Shown: positions 46,301-55,284, counted from the stretch's first letter. The stretch is DNA of 64,000 nucleotides from Paraburkholderia hayleyella (GCF_009455685.1 NZ_QPES01000001.1:1984001-2048000); one strand, 5' to 3'. The notes: a model not told the origin generated them from the letters alone. Program-made: numbers and translations.

Positions 46301-49300
46301 ACGCTGGAAATGCAAGGCGCGGGGGCCGCCTTGCTGTTCGGCAGCGGGCTCGATGCCGCATCGTACGGAACGGTGCTCGTGTCGAGCGCATCGGCCGGCA
46401 AAGGCATCGCCATTTCCAGCGCAACCGGTAGCTTGAGCGAGACCGATGCCAACACAACCCTTGATGGCAACTGGAACATACGTGTCACAGGAAACGGCAG
46501 CGGCGTGTTCGCCAACACCACGGGAGACGTGGCGCTGAACGGTCCGAGCCTCAGCCTGAGCGGCACAGAAGCCGCCACCGGCGTGAATGTCGCGGCAGCG
46601 CGCAGCTTGACGATCGGCGCGAACAGCACGTTGCAGTCGGATAATCCCAACGCAGTCCTGATTTCGGGCGGCCCGCGCACGCTGACGAATGCTGGCGCGC
46701 TCGTCGCCGCTACCGCTGATGCGCTCGCCATCGATCTGAACGATACGGGGCATGCGTTCGTCAACGCGGCGGGCGGCAGCATTACCGGCGAAGTGCGCCT
46801 TGGCAATGGCACGAACACCGCACGTCTGGAAAGCGGCAGTGTATTGAACGGCACGCTCGTCGGTGGCACGAACGACGACACAGTGATCGTTCGTGACCGC
46901 GCGAGCTTCTCATCGATCGACGGCGGCGCAGCGGGCTTCGATACGCTGGTGTTCGACGGCGCGCACTACACCTACGACAACGCGAATGCGATCCGCCGCT
47001 TCGACACCGTGCGTCTGACGGACCGGGCAGAGGTCGTCTTGAAGCACGCCCTGGCCAGCACGCGCGACGGTACCCACATGAGTGCGATCGAGATCGACGG
47101 CGGGAGCACGCTGTTCGTGTTACCCACGTCGGTCGCTGATTCCGGCTACGAACTGAACAACCGCCTGCTCGGTGCGGGAACGGTCACAACCGATACGCAA
47201 GGGCATGCGTTCCGTTTTGGCGCCGCGAACGCAGCGGATACGGGAGCGGGCTTTACGGGCACGCTGAGGCTTCGCAATGGCACGTTCGATGTGAGCGGCG
47301 ACAATACATCGGCATTGCGCAGCGGCATGCTCGAAACCGGTACGAAAGGTATCGTCACAGTTGGAGAAGGCATACCCCGTATCGGCGGACTGGCGTTCAG
47401 CGGTGGCACCGTGGTGCTCAATGCACGGATTCCCGATAGCGCGACAGCCCAGGCATTGCTCGAAACCGGCACAGTCGATGCGAGCGGCATTGGCGACATT
47501 CGCGTCGATATTCCGGCGTCGTATCTGCCAAACATACCCGGCACGCCCAATACCGCGGGGCTTCTCGAACAGGATGACCACTCGATCGGCGTGAAGCTCG
47601 TGCATGCCGACCACACGGTGGGCAGCGGCGGAGCGCTCACGCTCCGCGATAGCTTGGGCAACATCGTCTCGGCGGCCCGGACGATCGACATCGAGCAGGA
47701 CGGCCATCTCGTCGCAAAGGGAACGTACGACTACCGCATGACGACCGCGCCCGACGACGGGTTGTATGTGAACTACGGTCTCAACCGTGTCGAACTTCAG
47801 CAGGACCATGCGCTCACGCTCACTCCAGCGCCAGGGGCAAGCGGCGCGGCGGCCGACATGTCGGCACGTCTGACCGGGGACGGCGGCATTGTCATCGATA
47901 CGGACGCGAGCGTGTCGCTCTCGAATGCGGCCAATAGTTATCGTGGTGCGACGACGGTGCGCTCCGGCCGCCTGGTGCTCGCCGCCAACGATGCGCTCGG
48001 ACAAACCGCGAGCCTGGGCCTCACCAGCGGCACGGGTGCGCACCTCGGCGGCTATGCGCAGACGATCGGCAAGCTCGATAGCCAGGCAGGCTCGACGCTC
48101 GACTTCGGTGGTGGGCAATTGACGCTCGCGGACGGCGGCGTTTCGGTGGGCACGTTGACGGGCACGGGCACGCTCGTCGTGGCGGGCGGCCAGCTCGACA
48201 TCGCCGGAGCCAATCCCGCGCTTTCGGTGGCCACGACGATCGCCGGAAACGCGATCGTCGCGCTCGATAACGTGGGCGGCCTCGGTACCGCGAGCATCGC
48301 CAATATGGGCCGCCTCATGTTGAGCGGTGTCGCGGGGGCATTCTCGAACACGCTCGCGGGAGCGGGCACGGTGCAGTTGGCGAACGGCGCCGATGTCGCC
48401 ATCACGACTGACAATAGCGCGTTTTCGGGCGTGTTCCAGATCGATCCGGGCACAACGCTGTCTGCCGACGGCCACACGCGCCTGGGTAGCGCCGCGCTTG
48501 AGAATGCCGGTACTGTCCGGCTCGATACGGCGAGCGACTGGACGCTGAACAACCCGATCGGCGGAAACGGCAATCTCGTCAAGACTGGCGCAGGCCGACT
48601 GACCGTAGGCAGCTCGCAGAGCTACACCGGCGAGACGCAAGTACTCGATGGCACGCTGATCGTCGGCAACGATGCCCTGTCGCCGATGCAGCGGACGATG
48701 CGAGAACACGCGTCCTCGAATCTGGGCGTGGCGGCTCCCGTCACGCTTGGCGGTGCGCTGGCGGGAACCGTGCGCGTGGCTTCGTCGGGCACCCTGTCGG
48801 GCACGGGCGTTGTCAGCGGCGCGGTCGTCAACGAAGGCGCGATAGCCGCGCTCAACGCCCTGCCCGGCTCGGGTACGAGCGCGGCGAGCACGCTGACGCT
48901 GCAGAGTCATCTCGACAATCGTGGCGTGATCCAGCTCGCAGGCTTGAGGGGCATAAGCGGAAACGTGTTGCACGTCGGCGGCAATTATTCGGGCAACGGT
49001 GGCCACGTCGTGTTGCGCTCAACGCTCAATGACGGCGGTGCGCTTGCGAATCAGCAGACCGACCGCTTGCTGATCGAGGCCAATGCAAGCGGCACCACCC
49101 TGCTGACCATTATTCCCGCAGGAGCCGGCGCGCTCACGGACACCAACCGCAACGGCCTGGCCAATGCCAACGAGGGCATCTCAGTCGTGCAGGTCGCGGG
49201 TAGCAGCACGCCCAATGCCTTCTCACTCAAGAACGGATACGTTGCAGGCGGGGCCTACCGTTACGAACTCTTCAGTTTTGCGCCCAATGCGAGTGATGCC

Positions 49301-50434
49301 GGGCAACGGCTCGTCGACGGCACGGGCAACGCTTACTGGGACTACCGGCTCGCCAACGTCTACATCACCCCCAATGGAGACACGGGGACGACAGGGGACG
49401 CGGGAGATAAGGGGGACAAAGGGGATAAGGGAGACAAAGGCAAGGAGACACCAGCGGACCACTCTCAGCAGCGGGCCGCGCTGGTGCCTCAGGTGCCGGG
49501 GTACATCGCGCTACCCACCGCGTGGCAGGGCTACCTCTATGACACGCTTGGCGATTTGCACGAACGGCTGGGCGAGATTCGCAGCGACCGCTTCGACCAC
49601 GCCGGACACCACTCGATCGAAGCCTTCGCACGCGTGCTGGGCGCCGACGAACGCTACCGGACGAACCGCTCGTTCATGCAGTACGGCTTCAACTTCGACC
49701 AGAACTACGGCGGCGTGCAGTTCGGCGGCAACTTCTACACGCGGCACATGGACGATTCGTCGCTGCGCATAGGCGCGGCGGCAACATTCGGTGCGGCTAA
49801 CGTGCAGGTGAATGCGCCGGATGGCAACAGTCATTCGAACTACAACAGCACCGGGCTCGCCTGGATCGCTACGTATCAGCACCGCAGCGGTTTCTATGTC
49901 GACGGCGTGCTCAAGGGCGACCGGATGTGGAGCAACACGTCCGCGGGCGCGCAGGACGAGACCGGCGCGACCAAGGGATGGGGCTGGGCCGCATCGCTCG
50001 AAGCGGGCTATCCGTTCAGGTTTGGCAAGCGCCTGTTCGCCGAGCCGCAAGTGCAGATCAACTATCTCGGCACACAGCTTGCGTCGTTCAACGATGCCAA
50101 GGGGCTCCCGGTGAGCTATGGCAGCACTCACGGTGTGCTCGGCCGGGTAGGCGGGCGCTTCGGACACGATGGCGAGAGCCGCCACGGGCCATGGTCGGCT
50201 TATCTGAAGGCCGATCTGCTGTTGCGCGGCGGTGCGGCGCCGATTGTGCAGGTTGGGGGCACCGGTTTCATTGGGGGAGCGCTACGCGAAGCGTGGCAAG
50301 CCGGCCTGGGCTTCAACGGCATGATCGCCAAGGGCACCAGCCTGTATCTGAATGCGGTCTATCTGGGCGGCCCCGGCTCGGGAGGCTACATGACAGGCGT
50401 AAAGGGCGACCTGGGACTCCGCAAGAAGTTCTAG
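43388..50434 (+). CDS. Giant autotransporter (type Va) with collagen-like segment
   Basis: The 2348-residue protein has an extended signal-peptide-like N-terminus (MSIIYRMNCQWNIKLAVKRR, then a hydrophobic stretch ending near NSAGGA). A beta-helical passenger follows, rich in Gly/Asn/Thr-Val-Asn repeats. Two passenger-associated-repeat segments are seen near 1513-1540 (YRGATTVRSGRLVLAANDAL) and 1735-1763 (YTGETQVLDGTLIVGNDAL). A collagen-like Gly-X-Y stretch lies at 1997-2020. The C-terminal autotransporter barrel (about 2065-2348) ends in LGLRKKF with a terminal Phe, as barrels should. It stands alone, divergent from the EPS operon. Likely role: surface adhesin or biofilm factor. Confidence 0.9.
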   Translation: MSIIYRMNCQWNIKLAVKRRKARKRISELTASMFVALLSNSAGGADLVETLGVFNPLNNDQKAGATRVVNGDHVTLVGPAQFQTGDVGFGSVLLTQLLAAGRILSGNEYLDPASSLASTLSLGARMNITVPDPVTGTQKVISVNDSVKFVPSTTANQTGAAWYDVKGQQYIDLRVGTVEASGGSLDVNIGDGAKPSTDAANNFSVVAKQSALFEAIGTGNADSTVTWNAPHAGIRFVSTIPPTQTGVGQSQVLNQATYRGTFTAFDKSVRTVNNAADLKVYNQWLIGQAQAGRITTQAQYDAAFNQAVTLATRTITFSNTLDSSDEVLAPLGIAAVIHATGARATARVAEGAHLDVSSAGRSTTGQGGVLFGENSATVINDGQISVTTTGSGRTGTAINVLSASRGINNGVINSGFFAADSNPTSAQIAATLALAATASGAATTFENNGIINGAGNPTAGSMARTMVLQIDNGASGTNNGTVNIGVSPHRTKAELDGALVTSANFVNTETGTMYIGRGPQYDVKNPEAVEAVRLDSKSPLVGIYASGPRANVQNAGEIVSGTLTENVRAMQIVNNAKGVNSGHIALNGSGIDTPSENVGMLVNGTAYASNTGVIDLNGINSIGIKAVQTEAVQSNVVSSGTVNVKGHLDPKSGTRNFGIWAEGTNAVATIAGGVVRLSGNGGIGIHARDGGKVLINRGSVDFVSGEQQIGFFAYGLRANIAIDSAPVAGLEVETKNSVLFRIENGATIGNSAKARLIASGPGATILQASGTGTAVDLTGWDMLVSGSGGTAVSLDGGASGRIDGTAKLSLGDNTRFAVVDNNKYDLNGNVTGTGNTSFTNAADLNLTGARDVTAFVLKNGAQLATSGSIHVAHGTGIDISGAGSVVTPGTDGVRGAVTVDGGVAGIRVSDNASLTTAGSVTVDHGAAALLVEADAGAVSLDANTHLTSRDAGYGQLIVNRSTTNRVLVNGATLEMQGAGAALLFGSGLDAASYGTVLVSSASAGKGIAISSATGSLSETDANTTLDGNWNIRVTGNGSGVFANTTGDVALNGPSLSLSGTEAATGVNVAAARSLTIGANSTLQSDNPNAVLISGGPRTLTNAGALVAATADALAIDLNDTGHAFVNAAGGSITGEVRLGNGTNTARLESGSVLNGTLVGGTNDDTVIVRDRASFSSIDGGAAGFDTLVFDGAHYTYDNANAIRRFDTVRLTDRAEVVLKHALASTRDGTHMSAIEIDGGSTLFVLPTSVADSGYELNNRLLGAGTVTTDTQGHAFRFGAANAADTGAGFTGTLRLRNGTFDVSGDNTSALRSGMLETGTKGIVTVGEGIPRIGGLAFSGGTVVLNARIPDSATAQALLETGTVDASGIGDIRVDIPASYLPNIPGTPNTAGLLEQDDHSIGVKLVHADHTVGSGGALTLRDSLGNIVSAARTIDIEQDGHLVAKGTYDYRMTTAPDDGLYVNYGLNRVELQQDHALTLTPAPGASGAAADMSARLTGDGGIVIDTDASVSLSNAANSYRGATTVRSGRLVLAANDALGQTASLGLTSGTGAHLGGYAQTIGKLDSQAGSTLDFGGGQLTLADGGVSVGTLTGTGTLVVAGGQLDIAGANPALSVATTIAGNAIVALDNVGGLGTASIANMGRLMLSGVAGAFSNTLAGAGTVQLANGADVAITTDNSAFSGVFQIDPGTTLSADGHTRLGSAALENAGTVRLDTASDWTLNNPIGGNGNLVKTGAGRLTVGSSQSYTGETQVLDGTLIVGNDALSPMQRTMREHASSNLGVAAPVTLGGALAGTVRVASSGTLSGTGVVSGAVVNEGAIAALNALPGSGTSAASTLTLQSHLDNRGVIQLAGLRGISGNVLHVGGNYSGNGGHVVLRSTLNDGGALANQQTDRLLIEANASGTTLLTIIPAGAGALTDTNRNGLANANEGISVVQVAGSSTPNAFSLKNGYVAGGAYRYELFSFAPNASDAGQRLVDGTGNAYWDYRLANVYITPNGDTGTTGDAGDKGDKGDKGDKGKETPADHSQQRAALVPQVPGYIALPTAWQGYLYDTLGDLHERLGEIRSDRFDHAGHHSIEAFARVLGADERYRTNRSFMQYGFNFDQNYGGVQFGGNFYTRHMDDSSLRIGAAATFGAANVQVNAPDGNSHSNYNSTGLAWIATYQHRSGFYVDGVLKGDRMWSNTSAGAQDETGATKGWGWAASLEAGYPFRFGKRLFAEPQVQINYLGTQLASFNDAKGLPVSYGSTHGVLGRVGGRFGHDGESRHGPWSAYLKADLLLRGGAAPIVQVGGTGFIGGALREAWQAGLGFNGMIAKGTSLYLNAVYLGGPGSGGYMTGVKGDLGLRKKF
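49376..49447 (+). repeat. Collagen-like Gly-X-Y repeat in the autotransporter
   Basis: Eight Gly-X-Y triplets in a row (GDT GTT GDA GDK GDK GDK GDK GKE) lie between the passenger and the barrel. The GDK units are coded by similar 9-bp sequences, so the count may vary. Confidence 0.85.
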
Positions 50435-50586
50435 TAGCGGCGGCGGATGCCGCCGCGCGTGCCGCTTGAACGGCTATGCGATGCCCTATAAAAATGGATT
50501 CCCCATTCGACTCGACTAGTTGGGCCGAGACATCGTGGAGTCGTGGAGTCGTGGATTTTTAGCGAATCTCGGCCAGCCCTCTTTTT

Positions 50587-51141
50587 TTATTCGCCCGTGC
50601 TGAGATTGCTGACACCACTCACGGGACGAGCCCCCACAGCCGCTGCAGCCCCTGCCTTCACCGGTTGTAAAACAAAGGGCTCGGGTTCGGAGTCATCGGG
50701 ATTCATCCGCGTGCCCGTCAGCGAGCCATCAGCGGCAAACGTGCCCACCCAGTTGCCGGTGATATGAGTGCCATCGTTTGATTCTTCGGCTTCCAGCGTG
50801 GTGCCATCGCGCTCGCCAGCGATCAGGATGGTCTCGCCGGAATCGGCGAACTGGTACTCGCCGTGCACACCCGAGGGATCGTCGGTTTTCGTGCCCAGGT
50901 GCAACAGGATGCGGCGAGTGCCCAGGGTTCCGCTATAGGCCGGCAGCGCCGCAAAGGCAGGATCGGGCCGCAGGGGCTGCGCGACAGCAGACGCTGACGA
51001 TGCCTCGTCGTTTTGAACAGGCACCTGATAGGCCTGCCCCAGCGGCGTGAGCCCAATGCCCGCCAGTGCCAGTAACAACCGTGCAACGGTGAGCCGCCGC
51101 GCTCGCGCGGCGCGTGAAAATCTCGCAAGAATTGGCTTCAT
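50587..51141 (-). CDS. Secreted hypothetical protein
   Basis: The 184-residue product starts at 51141 and has a basic n-region and hydrophobic helix (RLLLALAGIGLTPLGQAYQ). The mature part contains HLGTKTDDPSGVHGEYQF and AGERDGTTLEAEESNDGTH, which suggest a beta-rich small domain. No known family could be named. A start at 51225 would translate the adjacent 9-bp tandem repeat into an unlikely Met-Gly-Ala leader. Confidence 0.6.
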   Translation of the reverse strand: MKPILARFSRAARARRLTVARLLLALAGIGLTPLGQAYQVPVQNDEASSASAVAQPLRPDPAFAALPAYSGTLGTRRILLHLGTKTDDPSGVHGEYQFADSGETILIAGERDGTTLEAEESNDGTHITGNWVGTFAADGSLTGTRMNPDDSEPEPFVLQPVKAGAAAAVGARPVSGVSNLSTGE

Positions 51142-51177
51142 GTATCGCTTTCTTGATCGCTTTTTTGCCGTTTTATC

Positions 51178-51213
51178 CATCGCATTCATCGCACCCATCG
51201 CACCCATCGCACA
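51178..51213. repeat. 9-bp tandem repeat upstream of a secreted protein
   Basis: Four copies of CATCGCACC-like units (two perfect, two with one to two changes) lie 40-70 bp before the hypothetical protein start. Confidence 0.85.
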
Positions 51214-51246
51214 ACAGGACAGCAAACGAATATTTCCTTTTATCCC

Positions 51247-52176
51247 CTACCCCGCCAGCGCCCGTTCGACTTCCTCACGCCGCGGAATAGGCGCCACCGC
51301 GCCCAGCCCCTGGGTTGACAGCGCCGCCGCGACATTCGCATAACGTGCCGCCGCGAACGGATCATCGCCCGCGATGAGGCGCGCGACGAAGGCGCCACCA
51401 AAACAGTCTCCCGCGCCCGTCGCATCGAGCGCCTTGACGGGATAGCCCGGCACCCTCCGCCGCTCATCGGGCGTGGCGACATACGCGCCCTGCTCACCGA
51501 GTTTCAGCGCCACGACACGCGGCCCCAGCGCCAGCAGAAAATCGACGATCTCATCGCATCCGGCAAGACCGGTCAGGCCCGTCACATCATCCCAGCTCGG
51601 CAGGCAGATATCGCTCTGGCGAATCGCCTCCAGCATCACCGCACGCGCCCGCGCAAGCGGCCACAGTTTGAGGCGCAAATTGGTATCGAAGCTCACGCGC
51701 ACGCCATGAGCGCGTGCATGAGCCATCGCCGCCAGCATCGCATCACAGCAATTTGCGCTAAGCGCCAGGCTCACGCCCGACACATGCACGACGCGCGCGG
51801 CCGCAATGGCCTCCAGCGGCAAATCGCTCACGGCATAGCGGCTAGCCGCCGAACCCGCGCGCAAATAATCGAACCGATGCCCCGCCGCCTCATGCGAGAC
51901 GAAATACACCCCCGTCGGTGCAAGCGCATCGGTGCGCACCCAGGTCGCGTCAACCCGCTCGCGCTGCCAGAGCTCGCGCAGCAAGCAGCCAAAACGATCG
52001 TCACCGAGCGCCGACACGAAGCCCGTCGCCGCCCCCTGACGGGCCGCCGCCACGCAAAAATTCGAGGTATCCCCCCCGAAACCCTGCAGGTAATGAACCC
52101 CATCCTGCGCGCACTGGTTGAACTCGACCATCGCCTCACCCAGTGCGAGGATCGCAGCAGAGGACGTCTGTTTCAT
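51247..52176 (-). CDS. PfkB-family sugar kinase (KdgK-like)
   Basis: The 309-residue ribokinase-family enzyme resembles 2-keto-3-deoxygluconate kinases. GGDTSNFCVAAARQGA is the substrate-side motif, and DATGAGDCFGGAF holds the catalytic Asp (about 250) and the anion hole. The start MKQTSSAAILALGE matches the family; an in-frame start 45 bp upstream overlaps the rimO end. It lies 16 bp after rimO on the same strand, so it may be cotranscribed. Confidence 0.85.
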   Translation of the reverse strand: MKQTSSAAILALGEAMVEFNQCAQDGVHYLQGFGGDTSNFCVAAARQGAATGFVSALGDDRFGCLLRELWQRERVDATWVRTDALAPTGVYFVSHEAAGHRFDYLRAGSAASRYAVSDLPLEAIAAARVVHVSGVSLALSANCCDAMLAAMAHARAHGVRVSFDTNLRLKLWPLARARAVMLEAIRQSDICLPSWDDVTGLTGLAGCDEIVDFLLALGPRVVALKLGEQGAYVATPDERRRVPGYPVKALDATGAGDCFGGAFVARLIAGDDPFAAARYANVAAALSTQGLGAVAPIPRREEVERALAG

Positions 52177-52192
52177 CGGCTCTCCCTCGCGC

Positions 52193-53578
52193 TTACACCT
52201 CACCCCATAAATCATGACCATCGGCGCCGGTGATCTTCACCTGGACAAAATCGCCCGTCTTGTACCGTTTGGATGCCTTGGTGGCCGGCGCGAGATACAC
52301 CACGCCGTCGATCTCAGGCGCATCCGCCGCCGTGCGGCCAATGCCGCCATCCGCACCGGTTTCATCGACCAGCACCTTGAGCGTCTGGCCGATCTTGCGG
52401 GCAATGCGCGCCGCCGAGACGGCTTCGGCCACCTCCATAAAGCGCGCCCGGCGTTCTTCACGCACGCTATCGGGCAAGGCGCCATCCAGCTCATTGGCCG
52501 TCGCCCCCTCAACCGGCGAATAGGCAAAACAGCCCACGCGATCCAGCTCGGCCTCGCGGATGAAATCGAGCAGCGTTTCGAACTGCGCTTCGGTTTCGCC
52601 GGGAAACCCAGCGATAAACGTGCTACGCACGGTCAGATCCGGACAGATCTCACGCCAGGCACGCACGCGCTCCAGCACTTTTTCCGCATTGGCCGGACGC
52701 TTCATGCGCTTGAGCACATCAGGATGAGCATGCTGAAACGGCACATCGAGATAGGGCAAAACATGGCCCTTGAGCGGACCTTGCGCCATCATCGGGATCA
52801 CTTCATCGACACTCGGATACGGATAGACATAATGCAGGCGCACCCAGGCACCGTACTGCGCGGCAAGCTCGCCCAGCGCGCCGACCAGCTCGGTCATGCG
52901 GGTTCTGAGCGGCTTGCCGTTCCAGAACCCGGTGCGGTATTTCACATCGACGCCATAGGCACTCGTATCTTGCGAGATCACGAGCAACTCTTTCACGCCC
53001 GACTTGAACAGGTTTTCAGCTTCGAGCATGACTTGCGCGATAGGCCGCGAAACCAGATCACCACGCATCGACGGGATGATGCAAAACGTGCAGCGATGGT
53101 TGCAACCTTCGGAAATCTTCAGATAGGCGTAGTGACGCGGCGTGAGCTTGATGCCCGCGGGCGGCACGAGGTCGAGGAACGGATCATGAGGCCGGGGCAA
53201 ATGCTTATGCACCGCCTGCATCACCTCACCCAGCGCATGCGGGCCGGTGACGGCAAGCACCTTCGGATGGACTTCTTCAATCAGCCCCGAGCCGCTTCCG
53301 CTTTTTTTCGCGCCGAGACAGCCCGTGACGATCACCTTGCCGTTTTCGGCGAGGGCTTCGCCGATTGCATCGAGGCTTTCCTGCACGGCTTCATCGATGA
53401 AACCGCAAGTGTTGACCACCACCAGGTCAGCCCCGTCGTAGGTGCCGGAGATGACGTAGCCCTCGGCGCGAAGCTGGGTGATGATTTGCTCGGAATCGAC
53501 CAGGGCCTTGGGGCAACCGAGGGAAACCATACCGATACGTGGTGCTTCGGACGGGGTGACGCTGTGCGGCTTGGACAT
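52193..53578 (-). CDS. rimO: Ribosomal protein S12 methylthiotransferase RimO
   Basis: RimO adds a methylthio group to Asp88 of ribosomal protein S12. The 461-residue radical-SAM protein has the N-terminal UPF0004 cluster ligands Cys22, Cys58 and Cys87. The radical SAM motif CNHRCTFC lies at Cys159, Cys163 and Cys166. A C-terminal TRAM domain (about 395-461) ends the protein. The sequence GMVSLGCPKALVDSE is characteristic of RimO rather than MiaB. Confidence 0.97.
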   Translation of the reverse strand: MSKPHSVTPSEAPRIGMVSLGCPKALVDSEQIITQLRAEGYVISGTYDGADLVVVNTCGFIDEAVQESLDAIGEALAENGKVIVTGCLGAKKSGSGSGLIEEVHPKVLAVTGPHALGEVMQAVHKHLPRPHDPFLDLVPPAGIKLTPRHYAYLKISEGCNHRCTFCIIPSMRGDLVSRPIAQVMLEAENLFKSGVKELLVISQDTSAYGVDVKYRTGFWNGKPLRTRMTELVGALGELAAQYGAWVRLHYVYPYPSVDEVIPMMAQGPLKGHVLPYLDVPFQHAHPDVLKRMKRPANAEKVLERVRAWREICPDLTVRSTFIAGFPGETEAQFETLLDFIREAELDRVGCFAYSPVEGATANELDGALPDSVREERRARFMEVAEAVSAARIARKIGQTLKVLVDETGADGGIGRTAADAPEIDGVVYLAPATKASKRYKTGDFVQVKITGADGHDLWGEV

Positions 53579-53813
53579 GTAGGGCTTTGGGGAATGGCGG
53601 AAAAACCGGGAGTTTACAGCTATTTACGTGACCCGGAGGGGAAACGGGGGGCATGACCACTCGAGCTGTAATTTAGCTGCACTTGCCGGCTATCTTCCGC
53701 TGTTGCTTCACATCCAGCGCAATGTCACGCATTGTCAAATTTTTACCGTTACAAAAGCTCTGGGCCGCATTGGTCATACGATACGGTTTTTACTCGTGTA
53801 TGGAGGCCGAAAC

Positions 53814-54362
53814 ATGATGCGGCGTTATTTGAGCGTGGACGATCAGCCAGAAACCGGCGGCGCAATTGAGCCGTACTCGGGATCGCCAATAAGCTTTTAC
53901 GGGCATTCACCGGCAAAAATAGGAGCACGGTGTTATTGCAATGCCTGCAAAAGCACGGGCGTGATCGCCAAGGCCGGAGGCCCACGTAGGCACATCCACA
54001 TGAACCACGAACTCGCGTTGGATGGAGACATCTTGCTTTGCGCATGTCCGAGACCGCCGCATATGGTTGCAGGGATGATAGCAACCGCATGGTTCGACGA
54101 TATGGGGGCCGGCCAGGGCGAGCAAGGCGACCACAATACCGTCCGCGAAGCAGGCCTTCCGCTGTTGTTCGACGAGCGCGCCCAGGGTGTTGGACCGGGC
54201 GCGTCCGAAGGCTATCCGTACTTCATCGAAACGACGGACGGCCGAACGTTTTCGGGCAAACTGGACGCGCACGGCCGCTTACCACGAGTCTTTACAGTGG
54301 ACGCTGACAGCTACCATGTCTATTGGGGTGATGAAGCTCTTGCGAAGCAAGACGGAGCATAA
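53814..54362 (+). CDS. PAAR domain-containing protein (T6SS spike tip)
   Basis: The 182-residue protein begins MMRRYLSVDDQPETGGAIEP at 53814, with GGAGG 7 bp upstream. The open frame runs further upstream but is not used. A PAAR-like domain is suggested by the paired cysteines in YCNACKSTG and LLCACPRPPHMVA. The C-terminal EGYPYFIETTDGRTFSGKLD to VYWGDEALAKQ resembles tails of Burkholderia PAAR proteins that precede effector genes. It would cap the VgrG spike and carry cargo. It is 2 bp from the amidase gene, so they are cotranscribed. Confidence 0.85.
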   Translation: MMRRYLSVDDQPETGGAIEPYSGSPISFYGHSPAKIGARCYCNACKSTGVIAKAGGPRRHIHMNHELALDGDILLCACPRPPHMVAGMIATAWFDDMGAGQGEQGDHNTVREAGLPLLFDERAQGVGPGASEGYPYFIETTDGRTFSGKLDAHGRLPRVFTVDADSYHVYWGDEALAKQDGA

Positions 54363-54364
54363 CC

Positions 54365-54958
54365 ATGCCGAACAAAAAGACCCTTGTTCACACCAATACC
54401 ACGCGCGAATCAGCCAAAGAAGTACACCTGCATGCCGTTCCATTTTCCGAGCTCTGGGCCGCCTACCCTGACAAGAAAGACCCGTTCGTTGATCCGAAGA
54501 CCGGAGAAGTGCCACCGTACGCGGACAACCAGTGTGCAATTCGGTTAAGCATGACCCTCCATAAGGTTGGCGTAGAGATGCAATCTTTCCGCGGGGAAGG
54601 ACAAATTCGTATCGATGGGAAGCGGACCGCGCTGCGTGCTCGTGAGATGGCCGACTGGTTGAAGCGGAAGCCCTTAGCGGGACTCTCCAATCCAGTCAAT
54701 ATCACGGGAACCGATTGGCGCAGCAAGATCGAGGGACGCACGGGAATCGTCTATTTCTCGAGCTACTGGGCACGTGATACCGACGCTCACGGACAAACCA
54801 CCGGCGACCACATCGACCTTTGGAACAAGGACACACTTACATCGCCCGGAATTGGCGCGCGCCTAACTTCCTTTATGCGCTTTCGGATTGGTGTAGGGGC
54901 CGCTTGGTACTCCGACCTTGGAAAATCCAAACAAATACTTTTTTGGGAAATTAAATGA
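54365..54958 (+). CDS. tae4: Tae4-like T6SS peptidoglycan amidase effector
   Basis: The 197-residue protein matches type VI amidase effector 4, which cleaves the gamma-D-glutamyl-DAP bond in peptidoglycan stems. The catalytic Cys57 lies in NQCAIRLSMTL. His149 lies in TGDHIDLWN, with Asp151 next to it. It has no signal peptide, as expected of a T6SS cargo. It sits directly behind the PAAR gene and overlaps the next gene by 4 bp (ATGA). Confidence 0.85.
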   Translation: MPNKKTLVHTNTTRESAKEVHLHAVPFSELWAAYPDKKDPFVDPKTGEVPPYADNQCAIRLSMTLHKVGVEMQSFRGEGQIRIDGKRTALRAREMADWLKRKPLAGLSNPVNITGTDWRSKIEGRTGIVYFSSYWARDTDAHGQTTGDHIDLWNKDTLTSPGIGARLTSFMRFRIGVGAAWYSDLGKSKQILFWEIK

Positions 54959-55284
54959 GGCGATTGCTCTCGTCGTCGCTCTATCTGATCAGCGGGCTGC
55001 TCTTTTCCGCATTGTGTGCCGTGCTGGCAAGCCGCTTGGCGATGCACTATTCCTGGCCCCTCATTTCTACCCGGTGGCACGGCTGTTGGGACACGGAACA
55101 CTGCAGGGTGTCCTGGTCGGGCTACGCCGCAATTGCCTTGTTCGTTCTCGGGCCTGCCGTTGCGTGGAGCATCGCAGGCTTCGCCCAGGCACCGGGGTCT
55201 ATCCGGTCCCCTGCGGTGACACTCGCACTTGTTGCCGGAACCGCGGTTTTCTACCTTGCGTACTACGCCGCGGTTTGGCCGTAA
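54955..55284 (+). CDS. Small membrane protein, candidate immunity protein
   Basis: The 109-residue protein has three predicted transmembrane helices (about 3-29, 56-76, 85-108) and an external loop (about 30-55) with two cysteines (HGCWDTEHC). It overlaps the amidase gene by 4 bp, the usual effector-immunity arrangement. Known Tae4 immunity proteins (Tai4) are soluble periplasmic proteins, so a membrane-anchored protein would be unusual. Immunity is inferred from position only. Confidence 0.55.
   Translation: MRRLLSSSLYLISGLLFSALCAVLASRLAMHYSWPLISTRWHGCWDTEHCRVSWSGYAAIALFVLGPAVAWSIAGFAQAPGSIRSPAVTLALVAGTAVFYLAYYAAVWP

Noticed and set aside
47120..49006. 628-codon open frame antisense to the autotransporter
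   Set aside because: It mirrors the GC-rich, repetitive coding strand, has no recognisable domain, and lies wholly within a well-supported gene.
52214..53656. 480-codon open frame antisense to rimO
   Set aside because: rimO is unambiguous with all cluster cysteines; the antisense frame is a high-GC shadow.
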